Shown: one piece after another, positions 36,356 through 45,330 of the stretch | Numbering within the stretch: the first letter of the stretch is position 1 | How the letters are laid out: each line of letters starts with the position of its first letter | Assembly: GCA_964461765.1 (NCBI GenBank) | Contig: CAYWVS010000006.1 | Location: forward strand, 1 to 64,000 | From: JAVVUJ01 sp964461765 | GTDB lineage: Bacteria > Bacillota > Clostridia > Peptostreptococcales > Anaerovoracaceae | Direction of reading: 5' to 3' | DNA: 64,000 nucleotides | Notes under the pieces: model-generated | What the model was told of the DNA's origin: nothing | What the model saw: only the letters and a program-made list of their open reading frames with translations | Database searches by the model: none | Program-made: the position numbers and the translations under genes

Positions 36356-36388
36356 AAAAAGTAATAATTATATAAATCATTACTTTTT
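36356..36388 (-). terminator. Terminator after the kinase gene (minus strand)
   Basis: Arms AAAAAGTAAT (36356-36365) and ATTACTTTTT (36379-36388) form a hairpin downstream of the minus-strand kinase gene. Confidence 0.65.
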
Positions 36389-36451
36389 TAATATAGAATT
36401 AAAAGTAATTTTTTTTTACATTATGCTGATACATCAATATTTTTATTTATC

Positions 36452-37608
36452 TTATCCGGTGGCATTTCTACCCAATATCTCGCGAAAACCTGAAAGGACG
36501 AAGCTTCCGGAGTTTTCTGGAGGTAATTCTAAAACCTCAAGATTGGAAAGAACCTTTTTTAGCAGATAAACGAGAAACTTTGATACATCGCCGCTTTCTG
36601 CCACAAAGATTTTTTTTGCTCCTTTCCACTTACCATTGCACAAGTTACGGATTCCGGAGACCATGCTTCCCATTAATACCCCTTCCAGAAAGGATTGACG
36701 ACTGGAGGAGGAACCCACTTCAAAAAGTCTTTGGGCGTGACAAATATAGAGGGCTCTGTTAAATCCGTTTTCCTCTAAAGCAAGATATCCATTATAGGCA
36801 GCATCAAAATCCGGTGAGGCCAGATTGTCTATTGCACCGGCTATAATTGTACCGGTGGTGATAGCGTGGTACAGTTCTCCTGAGAAGGTTGAATAAATAT
36901 CCTTTAAGATACATTTTTCAATATATGAGCTGTGAGTGTGGGAACCAGGATTGATTACTATGCATGGGTCGCTGTTAACGTCGCTTGAAATGGAACTCCA
37001 AATACCTAAAATTTCAATTTCCTCTCCTCGCATATTGTTNNNNNNNNNNNNNNNNNNNNNNNNNNNNNNNNNNNNNNNNNNNNNNNNNNNNNNNNNNNNN
37101 NNNNNNNNNNNNNNNNNNNNNNNNNNNNNNNNNNNNNNNTTGAAATGGAACTCCAAATACCTAAAATTTCAATTTCCTCTCCTCGCATATTGTTTACAAA
37201 CTGAATATTATCCTGATTGATGTCAGATAGAGCTTCGCCGGTACGAACGCCTTTGATCAAGTAAATGTCGCGACCAAAGCGGTGAGTTTCCCTGTGAATG
37301 TGAATGTTTTCCGCTATGGTAGAGAGGGGGAGCGGTGTTAAAAGATGTGGTACCTCCTCTAAGCCATAGGGAGAAGTAACCATTCCGGATGCATAGATTC
37401 CTTTTACCTGAGCATCTTCAATTCCTGCCTGCTTCAGTGCAGTGTCGTAAAGATCCTTCAGAGCATCTATTAAAACAAGATTACATCCTTCCAAAGCAGA
37501 ATCTTTTGACCCTATAGATTTTTTTCCTTCGGCAACCACCTCAAGTTTTTCGTTTAATAGGTAAATTCGAGAATTGGTTGTGCCGGAGTCAAAGTGTACG
37601 TAATACAT
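36452..37608 (-). CDS. dgoK: 2-dehydro-3-deoxygalactonokinase-like (DgoK), split by an assembly gap
   Basis: DgoK phosphorylates 2-keto-3-deoxy-galactonate. The start (MYYVHFDSGTTNSRIYLL, phosphate-1 loop) and the middle IYASGMVTSPYGLEEVPHLLTP fit the family. The frame is broken by 100 N (37040-37139), but the 55 bases on each side (36985-37039 and 37140-37194) are identical. Removing the N run and one copy gives a continuous 1002-base frame of 333 residues with family-normal length. The start is 9 bases after the aldolase TAG, preceded by GGGGG, and in the same frame as the aldolase. So the gene is almost surely intact. Confidence 0.85.
37040..37139. other. Assembly gap (100 N) between overlapping contig ends
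   Basis: The gap is exactly 100 N, flanked by identical 55-base sequences. This indicates that the two contigs actually overlap and that no sequence is missing. Confidence 0.95.
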
Positions 37609-37617
37609 TGCATCCCC

Positions 37618-38253
37618 CTAAAGAATCTTGTATTGCTTGGCTAACGCTGTAATTTCGTTGAATTTACCCTGAGAAACCAATTTGGTGTCTATAAGGTTTC
37701 CGCCAACTCCAACGCCTACGGCACCTGCCTTCAGAAATTCATTTGTGTTTTCCGGTGTGATACCGCCTACTGCCATAACCGGAATGTGGGAGAGTGGACC
37801 AAGTAAGGCTTTGGTATAAGCCGGACCCAACAATCCTGCGGGAAAAAGCTTAACGATGTCTGCGCCGTGCTCTTTTGCGGTAACCACCTCACTAGGCGTC
37901 ATGGCGCCGGGAATTGAAACGAGCCCCAACTCTTTTGTGGCAGCAATTACAGCTTCGGATACATTGGGAGAAATTATGTATGTTGCACCGGCAGAAGCTG
38001 CATCCCGAACTTGATCTGTGGTCATTACCGTACCTGCACCCAGAAGAATTTTATCTCCCATCGCAGAGCGAATTGATTCTAAAGCGCGCAGAGTGTCTGA
38101 TAAATCACCACCCTGTGAAAAGGTAACTTCCAGACAACAGATACCGCCTTCCAAAAGAGCTTTTGCGACCTGGGGAGCCTGAAGGGATGAAACGCCACGC
38201 ATGATGGCAACTACCTTATGGGAATAAAGACCTTTCATTGTTGAATCTTGCAT
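37618..38253 (-). CDS. KDPG/KDPGal-type aldolase (Eda/DgoA family)
   Basis: This 211-residue class I aldolase splits 2-keto-3-deoxy-6-phospho-sugar acids to pyruvate and glyceraldehyde 3-phosphate. Family motifs are visible: KVVAIMRGVSSLQAPQVAKAL, CCLEVTFSQGG, ILLGAGTVMT, the Schiff-base Lys in DIVKLFPAG, and VMAVGGITPENTNEFLKAGA. It forms an operon with the kinase gene downstream; together they do the last two steps of galactonate-type breakdown. Starts after AGGAGG. Ends in TAG, in frame with the kinase ATG four codons later. Confidence 0.92.
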   Translation of the reverse strand: MQDSTMKGLYSHKVVAIMRGVSSLQAPQVAKALLEGGICCLEVTFSQGGDLSDTLRALESIRSAMGDKILLGAGTVMTTDQVRDAASAGATYIISPNVSEAVIAATKELGLVSIPGAMTPSEVVTAKEHGADIVKLFPAGLLGPAYTKALLGPLSHIPVMAVGGITPENTNEFLKAGAVGVGVGGNLIDTKLVSQGKFNEITALAKQYKIL

Positions 38254-38275
38254 ATTTACTTCCTCCTAAAAAAAT

Positions 38276-38293
38276 AATACATGTATAAAACAT
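38276..38293. promoter_or_regulatory. ACATGT-core operator candidate, site 3
   Basis: AATACATGTATAAAACAT overlaps the expected transcription start of the minus-strand aldolase operon, directly downstream of its -10 box. It matches site 2 at 34031 in 13 of the first 16 bases or better. Confidence 0.6.
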
Positions 38294-38306
38294 ATCGGTT
38301 ATTTTG

Positions 38307-38335
38307 ATTATAATAAAATCGAAGTAATCTGTCAA
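38307..38335 (-). promoter_or_regulatory. Consensus sigma-A promoter of the aldolase-kinase operon
   Basis: On the minus strand, TTGACA (38335-38330), a 17-base spacer and TATAAT (38312-38307) are both perfect. Confidence 0.85.
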
Positions 38336-38371
38336 TAATCAAAGAAAAAACTTTATTTTTAAATATTTTTC

Positions 38372-38399
38372 TTGACAATTAATAAATTAATGCTATAAT
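38372..38399 (+). promoter_or_regulatory. Consensus sigma-A promoter of the Fe-alcohol dehydrogenase gene
   Basis: TTGACA (38372-38377), a 16-base spacer and TATAAT (38394-38399). Both hexamers are perfect; it is divergent from the aldolase promoter. Confidence 0.85.
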
Positions 38400-38403
38400 A
38401 AAA

Positions 38404-38420
38404 ATACAAACATGTTGTAT
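38404..38420. promoter_or_regulatory. ACATGT-core operator candidate, site 4
   Basis: ATACAAACATGTTGTAT is a near-perfect palindrome placed at the expected transcription start of the divergent dehydrogenase promoter. A repressor bound here would block transcription. Confidence 0.6.
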
Positions 38421-38453
38421 ATGTGTATTAAAAATTGAAATGGAGAATATTTA

Positions 38454-39599
38454 ATGTATGAAGTTGTAAATAACCGCAAGATCCTTTGTGGCGAAAATGC
38501 ATTAATTGAATTGATACCTAACCTTAAATGGTATACTGTGAAAAAAGCTTTTTTAGTAGTTTACGACAGTCAAGCAGACATTGTTGTACGAACTATCAAG
38601 CTACTGGAGGAAAGTGGCATAGGTGCCTCTATTTATGACAAAGTAGTTAGTGAACCTGACCTGAATGTAATTGATGAGGGAGCAGACTGCTATATAAAAA
38701 ATGAGTGCCAATGTGTTGTGGCAATCGGTGGCGGAAGCGTGATTGACGCTGCAAAAGCCATTGCCATGCTTAGCTCCAACGGTGGGAAAGTTGTAGAATA
38801 TCAAATGGAGGGGCGTGAAGTAACAAAGCCTTGCCCATTGTTTATAACAATTCCAACCACGGCAGGTACAGGTGCAGAAGCTACCAAGGTAAGCGTGATT
38901 ATCAACAATAATAATAATTGGAAAAAAGCAATATATCATACATCTATGATTGCTGAAATTGTTATCTTAGATCCATCGAGTTGCGTAGGACTGCCTCGTA
39001 AGGTTACTGTGGCTACCGGTATGGATGCTATTACTCACGCTATTGAATCTTACGTATCTTTAAACGCAAACCCAATTACTGAGATGTACTCCCTAGAGGC
39101 ATTGAGATTATTAATCGAAAACATTGAAAAAGCCTATAATCATCCTGAAGACCTCCAAGCAAGAGAAATGATGCTTTTGGGTAGCTATCTTGCTGGCTGT
39201 GCCATTGGAGCTGGTACGGGTCTTGCTCATATTGTGGGGCAGCCATTGGGTGTGTTATATAATATTCCTCACGGAGACGCTTGCTCTATATTTCTCGTGC
39301 CGTCCATAAAAACAAACATGTTCCATTCTTTATATAAGTATGTTACAATTTCAAGGATACTAGGCGTAAATACGGAAGCGATGTCTGATGAGATGGCTGT
39401 TGAGGAAGGTATGAAGAAAGTGGAAGAGTTGGCAACAAGAATAAGGGCGCCAAAAAGGCTTTCTGAATACATATCCCCTGAACAGGTTGACTTGAAATTA
39501 GCGATTGAAACCATACAGGATTCTATGGGACATATAAAAAACAATCCGCGAAAGGTAGAACCTATAGTTTTAAAGGAAATGATACAGAGCGCGATGTAA
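38454..39599 (+). CDS. Iron-containing alcohol dehydrogenase
   Basis: This 381-residue group III alcohol dehydrogenase has the NAD loop VVAIGGGSVIDAAKAIAML (about residues 90-108), the family motif PTTAGTGAEATKVSVI and the metal region TGMDAITHAIESYV. Further metal His residues are in GLAHIVGQPLGVLYNIPHGDACSIF. It interconverts an alcohol and an aldehyde or ketone with NAD(P)H; in this locus it may act on a sugar-acid-derived aldehyde or hydroxy acid. GGAG precedes the start. It is followed after 38 bases by the regulator gene, so they are likely one transcript. Confidence 0.93.
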   Translation: MYEVVNNRKILCGENALIELIPNLKWYTVKKAFLVVYDSQADIVVRTIKLLEESGIGASIYDKVVSEPDLNVIDEGADCYIKNECQCVVAIGGGSVIDAAKAIAMLSSNGGKVVEYQMEGREVTKPCPLFITIPTTAGTGAEATKVSVIINNNNNWKKAIYHTSMIAEIVILDPSSCVGLPRKVTVATGMDAITHAIESYVSLNANPITEMYSLEALRLLIENIEKAYNHPEDLQAREMMLLGSYLAGCAIGAGTGLAHIVGQPLGVLYNIPHGDACSIFLVPSIKTNMFHSLYKYVTISRILGVNTEAMSDEMAVEEGMKKVEELATRIRAPKRLSEYISPEQVDLKLAIETIQDSMGHIKNNPRKVEPIVLKEMIQSAM

Positions 39600-39637
39600 T
39601 ATGCCGGTAAATATTTATTAAATGGTAGGTATTTAAA

Positions 39638-40750
39638 ATGGCAAAGAGAAAAGAAAAATTTTTCTACAGAGAGGTCTATGACACATTAAAAGAAGAAATA
39701 TTGCAAAATCACTACAAATATAACGATCTACTGCCTTCAGAGCGTGAAATCGGAGATCGATTCAAGGTAAACCGTACTACTGTACGCATTGCCCTTAGCA
39801 TGTTGGTGGATGATCACTTGGTAATAAAAAAAGCCGGTGTAGGTACTAAGGTTATCTATGGTGTCGGTGTAGAGGAGGACTACAATTCGCTATCTTCAAA
39901 AAAAAGCGATATAATAGGATTCTTTATGCCAAAATCTAATAAAATGGCTGAACGAATTGTACAGTCATTTTATTCAGAGCTATTATTCCATCTTGAAATA
40001 TTTTTAAAGGCTCACGATTATAGCATTATTTATGCCACTTTGGAAGATGAGCAGGAAATGTTGGATTTTATCAACAATCATAGTATTAGAGGAGCAATTT
40101 TTCTCACCGAGGTTGATCAGCGAATGTTAGATTGTGCAAAGCGTATCAATCTCCCAAGCATCCTTGTAAATCGATTTGATAATGAGTTCACCTGTGTTTT
40201 GGGAAACAATATAGAAGGTGGTTATATGGCCATAAACCACCTGTTGGAAAACAACCATAGAAGAATTGGCATCATCAGTGCTCCCTCCGGATATATTACA
40301 GCCAAGGAACGCATGATTGGATGTCAGAAAGCCCTTGCCGAATACGGTCTTTCCATGGATGACGCCGTTATTTGTCAAGGTGATTGGGAATACAGCAGTG
40401 GAGTTCAAGCAGTCCGAGACATCACTGCTATAGAAGAGGACAAACGACCTACAGCCATTTTCTCTTTTAATGACGCCATGGCTCTCGGAGCAATCAGAGC
40501 CTTACGAGATTTGAACCTTAGAGTGCCACAGGATATTAGTGTTATTGGGTTTGACAATTTAGATTCTTTGAAATTTACTGAGCCAACTCTCACTACCATT
40601 GATACTCAGGTGGAGCGAATGGCACAGGTTGTAGTATATAGTTTGATGGGGCTGATCAATGAGCAGATTTTAACGGGCATGCGAATTGATGTACCCACCA
40701 AATTGGTGGAAAGAGGGACTGTAATAAAATTGCCATCCCCCGACAAATAA
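39638..40750 (+). CDS. GntR-LacI hybrid transcriptional regulator (AraR-like)
   Basis: This 370-residue regulator has an N-terminal GntR winged helix (residues 1-75: FYREVYDTLKEEILQ, LLPSEREIGDRFKVNRTTVR) and a C-terminal LacI/periplasmic-binding-type sensor. The latter is seen from IIGFFMPK onward, with GGYMAINHLLENNHRRIGIIS, TAIFSFNDAMALGAIRAL and ISVIGFDNLDS. It is the same architecture as AraR of Bacillus. It probably represses the surrounding sugar-acid genes from the ACATGT-core sites and is released by a sugar or sugar acid. Confidence 0.92.
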   Translation: MAKRKEKFFYREVYDTLKEEILQNHYKYNDLLPSEREIGDRFKVNRTTVRIALSMLVDDHLVIKKAGVGTKVIYGVGVEEDYNSLSSKKSDIIGFFMPKSNKMAERIVQSFYSELLFHLEIFLKAHDYSIIYATLEDEQEMLDFINNHSIRGAIFLTEVDQRMLDCAKRINLPSILVNRFDNEFTCVLGNNIEGGYMAINHLLENNHRRIGIISAPSGYITAKERMIGCQKALAEYGLSMDDAVICQGDWEYSSGVQAVRDITAIEEDKRPTAIFSFNDAMALGAIRALRDLNLRVPQDISVIGFDNLDSLKFTEPTLTTIDTQVERMAQVVVYSLMGLINEQILTGMRIDVPTKLVERGTVIKLPSPDK

Positions 40751-40865
40751 GGGTAAAACCAAAGGATCCATTTGGTAAATTCAACCTTAGACAGCGGGAT
40801 TGCGAGGAGAAAAATGTACTCGTAATGGGATGTTGCATTGTATTAAGTTGAATTTGGAGGGTGAA

Positions 40866-41411
40866 ATGAAGGCCTTAAAATGGTTGAATGAGCACTTGGA
40901 AGAATATATATGCTGTATTCTTCTGGCAATTATCTCAGTTGTATTATTTGCCCAAATCATTATGCGATATGTCTTTGGCAACGCTATTTCCTGGGCAGAG
41001 GAGCTTAGCCGTTATTGCTATATTTGGATTGTGTTCCTCAGTGCCGGATTCTGTATCCTAAAAGACAATGAGTTACGCGTTGATATTATTATTGAACATC
41101 TTCCACGGATTCCAAAAGGAATTCTTAAAATCTTTAACCAAATTATAATCACAGCCTTTTATTCTTATATGACATACTATTCTTATTTAGTAGTCGTCAA
41201 TTTGTATGGCACAATGCGTCAAAGCGCCGCTTTGCAGATCCCTATGTATATCATGTATTCCTCCTGCCTAATTGGATTTTCTCTCGGTGCCCTGCGAGGA
41301 ATCCAAAAGCTGTTTGTAAATCGTAAAGAATATTTTAAAAAGCCTATTAAATCAGCAGGAATGAAGGCAGCAATAGATAAGTCTGATATAATGGGGGGTG
41401 ATACAATATGA
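40866..41411 (+). CDS. TRAP transporter small permease (DctQ type)
   Basis: The protein has 181 residues from ATG 40866 (TTTGGAGGG upstream). Four membrane helices are predicted. The DctQ family features are the NEHLEEYICCILLAIISVVLFAQ start helix, the FGNAISWAEELSRYCYIWIVFLSAGF signature and a second hairpin. It pairs with the large permease, whose ATG overlaps its stop (ATGA). The complex imports an organic acid with Na+; neighbouring genes suggest a sugar acid such as a hexonate or uronate. Confidence 0.92.
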   Translation: MKALKWLNEHLEEYICCILLAIISVVLFAQIIMRYVFGNAISWAEELSRYCYIWIVFLSAGFCILKDNELRVDIIIEHLPRIPKGILKIFNQIIITAFYSYMTYYSYLVVVNLYGTMRQSAALQIPMYIMYSSCLIGFSLGALRGIQKLFVNRKEYFKKPIKSAGMKAAIDKSDIMGGDTI

Positions 41412-42700
41412 TAGCTATCTTATTATGGATTTTTATTATCTTCCTTTTGTTAGGAATTCCTCTGGCAATATCTTCAGGTATTGCAACAATTATACCAACT
41501 TTACTTAACCCGTCCTTCCCGGCCAGCGGAGAATATATAGTTCGCGCCATCTTCAGCGGAGCAGACAGCACTCCTATCTTAGCAGTTCCTTTATTTATGC
41601 TATCGGGAGCGTTAATGACTTCCGGCGGAATTTCAAAGAGATTGTTTGATGTATTCGCCTACATAGCAGGTAATAAAACGGGAGGAATTCCCTGCGCAGT
41701 TGTGCTTACCTGCTTATTCTTCGGCACCGTCTGCGGTTCCGGACCTGCAGCTACAGCAGCGGTCGCCAGCATGACATTACCTTTACTGCTCAGATTAGGA
41801 TATGACAAGGCGTGGAGCTGCTCCATCGTGGCCACTGCAGGGGGGCTTGGCATCATCATTCCTCCAAGTGCAAACTTTGTGGTATATGGCTTAGTCACAG
41901 GAACATCTATAGGCAACTTGTTTATTGCCGGAATCCTTCCCGGCTGTACCATTGCCCTTTGCATTATGATCTATGTTTATCTTTATTGTAAAATAAAAGG
42001 AGGTGAAGACAAGGAGAAAATTGAGGAAAATTATGCAGAACTGAGAAAACGTGGGTTTGGGCGGGTATGCTTGGATAGCTTCTGGGCGCTACTTACCCCG
42101 GTCATAATTTTAGGCAGTATATATTCAGGTATTGCTACACCTACTGAAGCTGCAGTTATCTCTGTATTTTATGCATTAGTCGTTGCCCTGTTCGCTTACA
42201 AAACTATGTCATATAAGGATATCATTCCGGTTTTAAGGAATGCGGTGACCTCTTGTGCACCGATTTGCCTGATTTTGGCCATTGCTACAGCCTTTGGACA
42301 GGTGCTAGCTATGCTGAAGGTTCCTACTTTGTTAAATGAATTTATTATGGAAAACTTTTCTTCCAAAGTAGGAGTGTTACTAATGTTTTGCGGCATCATC
42401 TTCATCATGGGAATGTTGATGGATTGCGCTCCTGCTCAGGTTATTTTAGCTCCAATGCTTTTACCTACTCTGGTAGAGTTGGGCGTTGACCCGGTCCATT
42501 TCGGCATCATTCTAACTGTAGGCATGGCAATTGGTTTTGTAACACCACCCTTTGGGTTGAATTTATTTGTGTCAGCACCATACGTAAAACTGCCGCCAAC
42601 AGCACTGTATAGGCCATCAATTCCTTTTGTTGTGGTTTTGATTGTAGTGTGGATGCTGATTACGTTCATACCCGAGTTAAGTTTGTTTTTAATTAATTAA
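41408..42700 (+). CDS. TRAP transporter large permease (DctM type)
   Basis: This 430-residue permease has about 12 membrane helices. DctM hallmarks are GIPLAISSGIA, PLFMLSGALMTSGGISKRLF, FFGTVCGSGPAATAAVASMTLP and MDCAPAQVILAPMLLPTLVELGVDPVHFGIILTVGMAIGFVTPPFGLNLFV. It is the ion-coupled translocation subunit. It overlaps the small permease by 4 bases, so translation is coupled. The substrate follows from the binding protein and locus context. Confidence 0.94.
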   Translation: MIAILLWIFIIFLLLGIPLAISSGIATIIPTLLNPSFPASGEYIVRAIFSGADSTPILAVPLFMLSGALMTSGGISKRLFDVFAYIAGNKTGGIPCAVVLTCLFFGTVCGSGPAATAAVASMTLPLLLRLGYDKAWSCSIVATAGGLGIIIPPSANFVVYGLVTGTSIGNLFIAGILPGCTIALCIMIYVYLYCKIKGGEDKEKIEENYAELRKRGFGRVCLDSFWALLTPVIILGSIYSGIATPTEAAVISVFYALVVALFAYKTMSYKDIIPVLRNAVTSCAPICLILAIATAFGQVLAMLKVPTLLNEFIMENFSSKVGVLLMFCGIIFIMGMLMDCAPAQVILAPMLLPTLVELGVDPVHFGIILTVGMAIGFVTPPFGLNLFVSAPYVKLPPTALYRPSIPFVVVLIVVWMLITFIPELSLFLIN

Positions 42701-42745
42701 AAATCAAAATAACAAAATCTAATTTTTTAAAAGTGGAGGTTTATT

Positions 42746-43783
42746 ATGAACACGAAAAAGAAATTTATCAGTGTAGTGCTAACTCTTATGATGATCACCG
42801 TATTATTTGTGGGATGTGGCAATAGCTCTTCCCCTGGGGCGGATAGTACTGAAGAAGAAGCAATTGAATTGGTTTGTGCAACAACGGGTATGACAGGTGC
42901 ATCAGAATTATATTATTTGGAAGAATTCAAAAAAACGGTTGAAGAAATGAGTAATGGATCTCTAACTGTTACAATTTACCCTGACGGTCAGCTCGGAGGA
43001 GATGTGGACACAACGGAAAGTCTTCTCAGTGGTGAGGTTGCGGCTGTAACCCTTCAGCCAAGTGCGGTTGTAACTTTTGTTCCAGAGTTTGCAGCATTCG
43101 ATTACCCCAATCTGTTTTCGGGGTATACAAAGGACGAAATTCATGGGGCATTGTCCGGGGAATTTTTTGGATTGATTCAAGCAGCTGCAGAGAAGGAGAA
43201 TCTTAAAGTATTAAGCTTTGCCCAAGGTGCATCCTTCCGTGAGATGAGCAGCAATAAGGCTGTTAACTCAGTCCAAGACTTCAAAGGAATTAAAATTCGT
43301 ACATTAGAAAACCCCAATCATATGGCTTATTGGAAAGCCTTGGGAGCCTCTCCTACTCCTCTTGCATGGTCGGAAGTATATCTTTCCTTGCAGCAGGGTG
43401 TTGTGGATGCACAGGAAAATGGGTATGAGGTTGTGTTAAATGGTACATTATATGAAACTCAGGATTACATAATCAACACAGACCATATTCTCATGGTCAA
43501 CGTTCTGATGTTTAGCCCTAAGGTTTACGATTCCCTTAGCCCAGAACAGCAAGCCATTGTTGATGAAGCTGCTTGGAAGGCTGCTTCCATTACTAATGAC
43601 CGGATGGAAAAAGCAAACCTTGAACTGCGTGATGAGCTTGTTAGTAAAGGTATGACCATAATTGATTTATCCGATGATGTTATTAATCAGATGCGTGAAA
43701 TGACTACAGGCGTATATGATTCCATTACATCAAAAATTGGGGGAGAGTATTTGGAAGCAATCCAGTCAGGTTTGAAGAAATAA
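42746..43783 (+). CDS. TRAP transporter substrate-binding lipoprotein (DctP type)
   Basis: This 345-residue solute-binding protein has a signal peptide with a lipobox around Cys24 (LFVGCG). The mature DctP fold shows YYLEEFKKTVEEMSNGSLTVTIYPDGQLGG, KIRTLENPNHMAYWKALGASPTPLAWSEVYLSLQQGVVDAQENG with the conserved Arg for the carboxylate, and a helical C-terminus. The Arg-containing IRT motif means it binds an organic acid. AGTGGAGG precedes the start; it is the third gene of the TRAP operon. Confidence 0.93.
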   Translation: MNTKKKFISVVLTLMMITVLFVGCGNSSSPGADSTEEEAIELVCATTGMTGASELYYLEEFKKTVEEMSNGSLTVTIYPDGQLGGDVDTTESLLSGEVAAVTLQPSAVVTFVPEFAAFDYPNLFSGYTKDEIHGALSGEFFGLIQAAAEKENLKVLSFAQGASFREMSSNKAVNSVQDFKGIKIRTLENPNHMAYWKALGASPTPLAWSEVYLSLQQGVVDAQENGYEVVLNGTLYETQDYIINTDHILMVNVLMFSPKVYDSLSPEQQAIVDEAAWKAASITNDRMEKANLELRDELVSKGMTIIDLSDDVINQMREMTTGVYDSITSKIGGEYLEAIQSGLKK

Positions 43784-43837
43784 AAGAACTTTTTTATCTA
43801 AAACAAAATAAATGTTCAAAAATAAAGGAGAAGCAAA

Positions 43838-44302
43838 ATGATTGTTGGTACTATAGAAAACTGTGAGAGATATTACCCTATGGGGGAACGAATTAAACAA
43901 GCTTTTGAATGGTTGAAAAGCAATGACGTATCTAAAATGGAGACTGGACGCCATCAGATCGACGGCGATAAGTTGGTTGTTCTTGTGCAACGCTATAACA
44001 CTCGTGTTCCTAGCAGTGATGATTGCTACTTTGAAAAGCACGTAAAATACATTGATATACACTGTATTATTGAAGGAAACGAGTACTTTTATTATACTCC
44101 AGTTTCTCGTGTGGGCGAGCCTGTTACTGAATATGATCCTGAGGACGACGATTTTCTGTTTGTCAAGGATCTTGAAACTACGGTTTTGCTACAGGCAGGG
44201 GATTTTGCACTGGTGTATCCTGAGGATGCCCATATGGGGCAATGCAAGGCTGTCTTTTCAAAGGAATGCTTGAAGGCATGTTTAAAAATTGCATTAGATT
44301 AG
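43838..44302 (+). CDS. YhcH/YjgK/YiaL family protein
   Basis: This 154-residue cupin-like protein has family features NDVSKMETGRHQIDGDKLVVLVQRY, KHVKYIDIHCIIEGNEYFYY and FALVYPEDAHMGQC (metal His/Asp/Glu set). Members accompany sialic acid, uronate and galactoside utilisation genes and may open or isomerise sugars. Here it follows the TRAP genes by 54 bases and probably belongs to the same operon. AAAGGAGAA precedes the start. Stop is TAG. Confidence 0.88.
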   Translation: MIVGTIENCERYYPMGERIKQAFEWLKSNDVSKMETGRHQIDGDKLVVLVQRYNTRVPSSDDCYFEKHVKYIDIHCIIEGNEYFYYTPVSRVGEPVTEYDPEDDDFLFVKDLETTVLLQAGDFALVYPEDAHMGQCKAVFSKECLKACLKIALD

Positions 44303-44344
44303 CAATTGCGTTGGGTTAATAATCCTAAGTCAAATATGAAAGTT

Positions 44345-44373
44345 GGGTGGATAACGAGTTATCTGCCCTTTTT
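44345..44373 (+). terminator. Rho-independent terminator after the TRAP operon
   Basis: Arms GGGTGGATAAC and GTTATCTGCCC (with two G-T pairs) are followed by five T. Confidence 0.75.
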
Positions 44374-44480
44374 ATTAATTCTCTCGGAGTGTAATATTTT
44401 TACCAAATTTATTCCTTGCTAATGATTTACTTGTTCTGTAAAATGTATTAAGAAATAAAATTAAATGAGGTTAAATTATT

Positions 44481-45053
44481 ATGACTAAACTTCTCAATTA
44501 TTTAAAAGATATCAATCAAAACGAAAAAAGTGTAAGTAGATTCTCTACCGTTAAAATTTACATAGTGGTATTCTTTCTAGGATGTGTTACGGGTTGGATC
44601 TATGAAGAAATATTTTATTTTGTAACTGAAGGCATAATAGAGAAAAGGGGATTTATGTATGGCCCATATCTACCTGTTTATGGTTTTGGTTCGATCTTTA
44701 TACTTCTTTTTTTAAAGAGATTTAAGGCGCACCCTGTTGTAATTTTTGTGGGAACTATTTTCATTTCAGGGGTACTAGAATATGCGACGGGTTATGTAAT
44801 GTTAAAGGTTTGGGACAAGAGATGGTGGGATTATACGGGATTGTTTATGGATTTAGACGGTTTTGTATGCCTCCGTTCCGTTCTTTCCTTTGCAATTATG
44901 GCGATTTTCCTGGTATATCTCTTAGAACCTCTTGTACGACAGGCAGAGCTTAAAATAAACTCCAAAGTATTCACCGCTATATGCGGCATCATTATAGGAG
45001 TTATGTCCATTGACTACATGCTTACGTTGTTGATAAGAAATCCGATAGGGTAG
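44481..45053 (+). CDS. Putative ABC-transporter type IV (CmpB/PF06541) membrane protein
   Basis: This 190-residue membrane protein has about five helices. The family signature GWIYEEIFYFVTEG, then GFMYGPYLPVYGFGSI, then EYATGYVMLKVWDKRWWDYTG, is clear. The biochemical role is not known. It ends in TAG at 45051-45053, after which the same frame stays open for 62 codons to TAA at 45242. That extension (containing GSENSWEGETLLYMDF) has no start codon and no recognised family; it may be a decayed neighbour or a readthrough tail. Confidence 0.85.
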   Translation: MTKLLNYLKDINQNEKSVSRFSTVKIYIVVFFLGCVTGWIYEEIFYFVTEGIIEKRGFMYGPYLPVYGFGSIFILLFLKRFKAHPVVIFVGTIFISGVLEYATGYVMLKVWDKRWWDYTGLFMDLDGFVCLRSVLSFAIMAIFLVYLLEPLVRQAELKINSKVFTAICGIIIGVMSIDYMLTLLIRNPIG

Positions 45054-45330
45054 AAGAAAATAGATTATTCCTTCAACAAAGCTTTTCGTCTCAGGCTATC
45101 TGGCAGTGAAAACAGTTGGGAAGGAGAAACTTTGCTTTATATGGATTTTGCAAAGATTAAACGTATCTATATCAACCACACAGCATTAATGCATTTTCAA
45201 AATCCAAAATTTATTAAAAATAAAACATCTTTGAATTTATAAGCTTATTATTTTACAATCCCAATTGAACAGATTCCTAAGCTTCATCATATTATATGGT
45301 AAAAAATATAAACCTTGGAGGTAACCTTAA

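Noticed and set aside
36452..37608. Two separate truncated kinase genes
   Set aside because: The split is caused by a 100-N gap with duplicated 55-base flanks; merging gives one intact frame.
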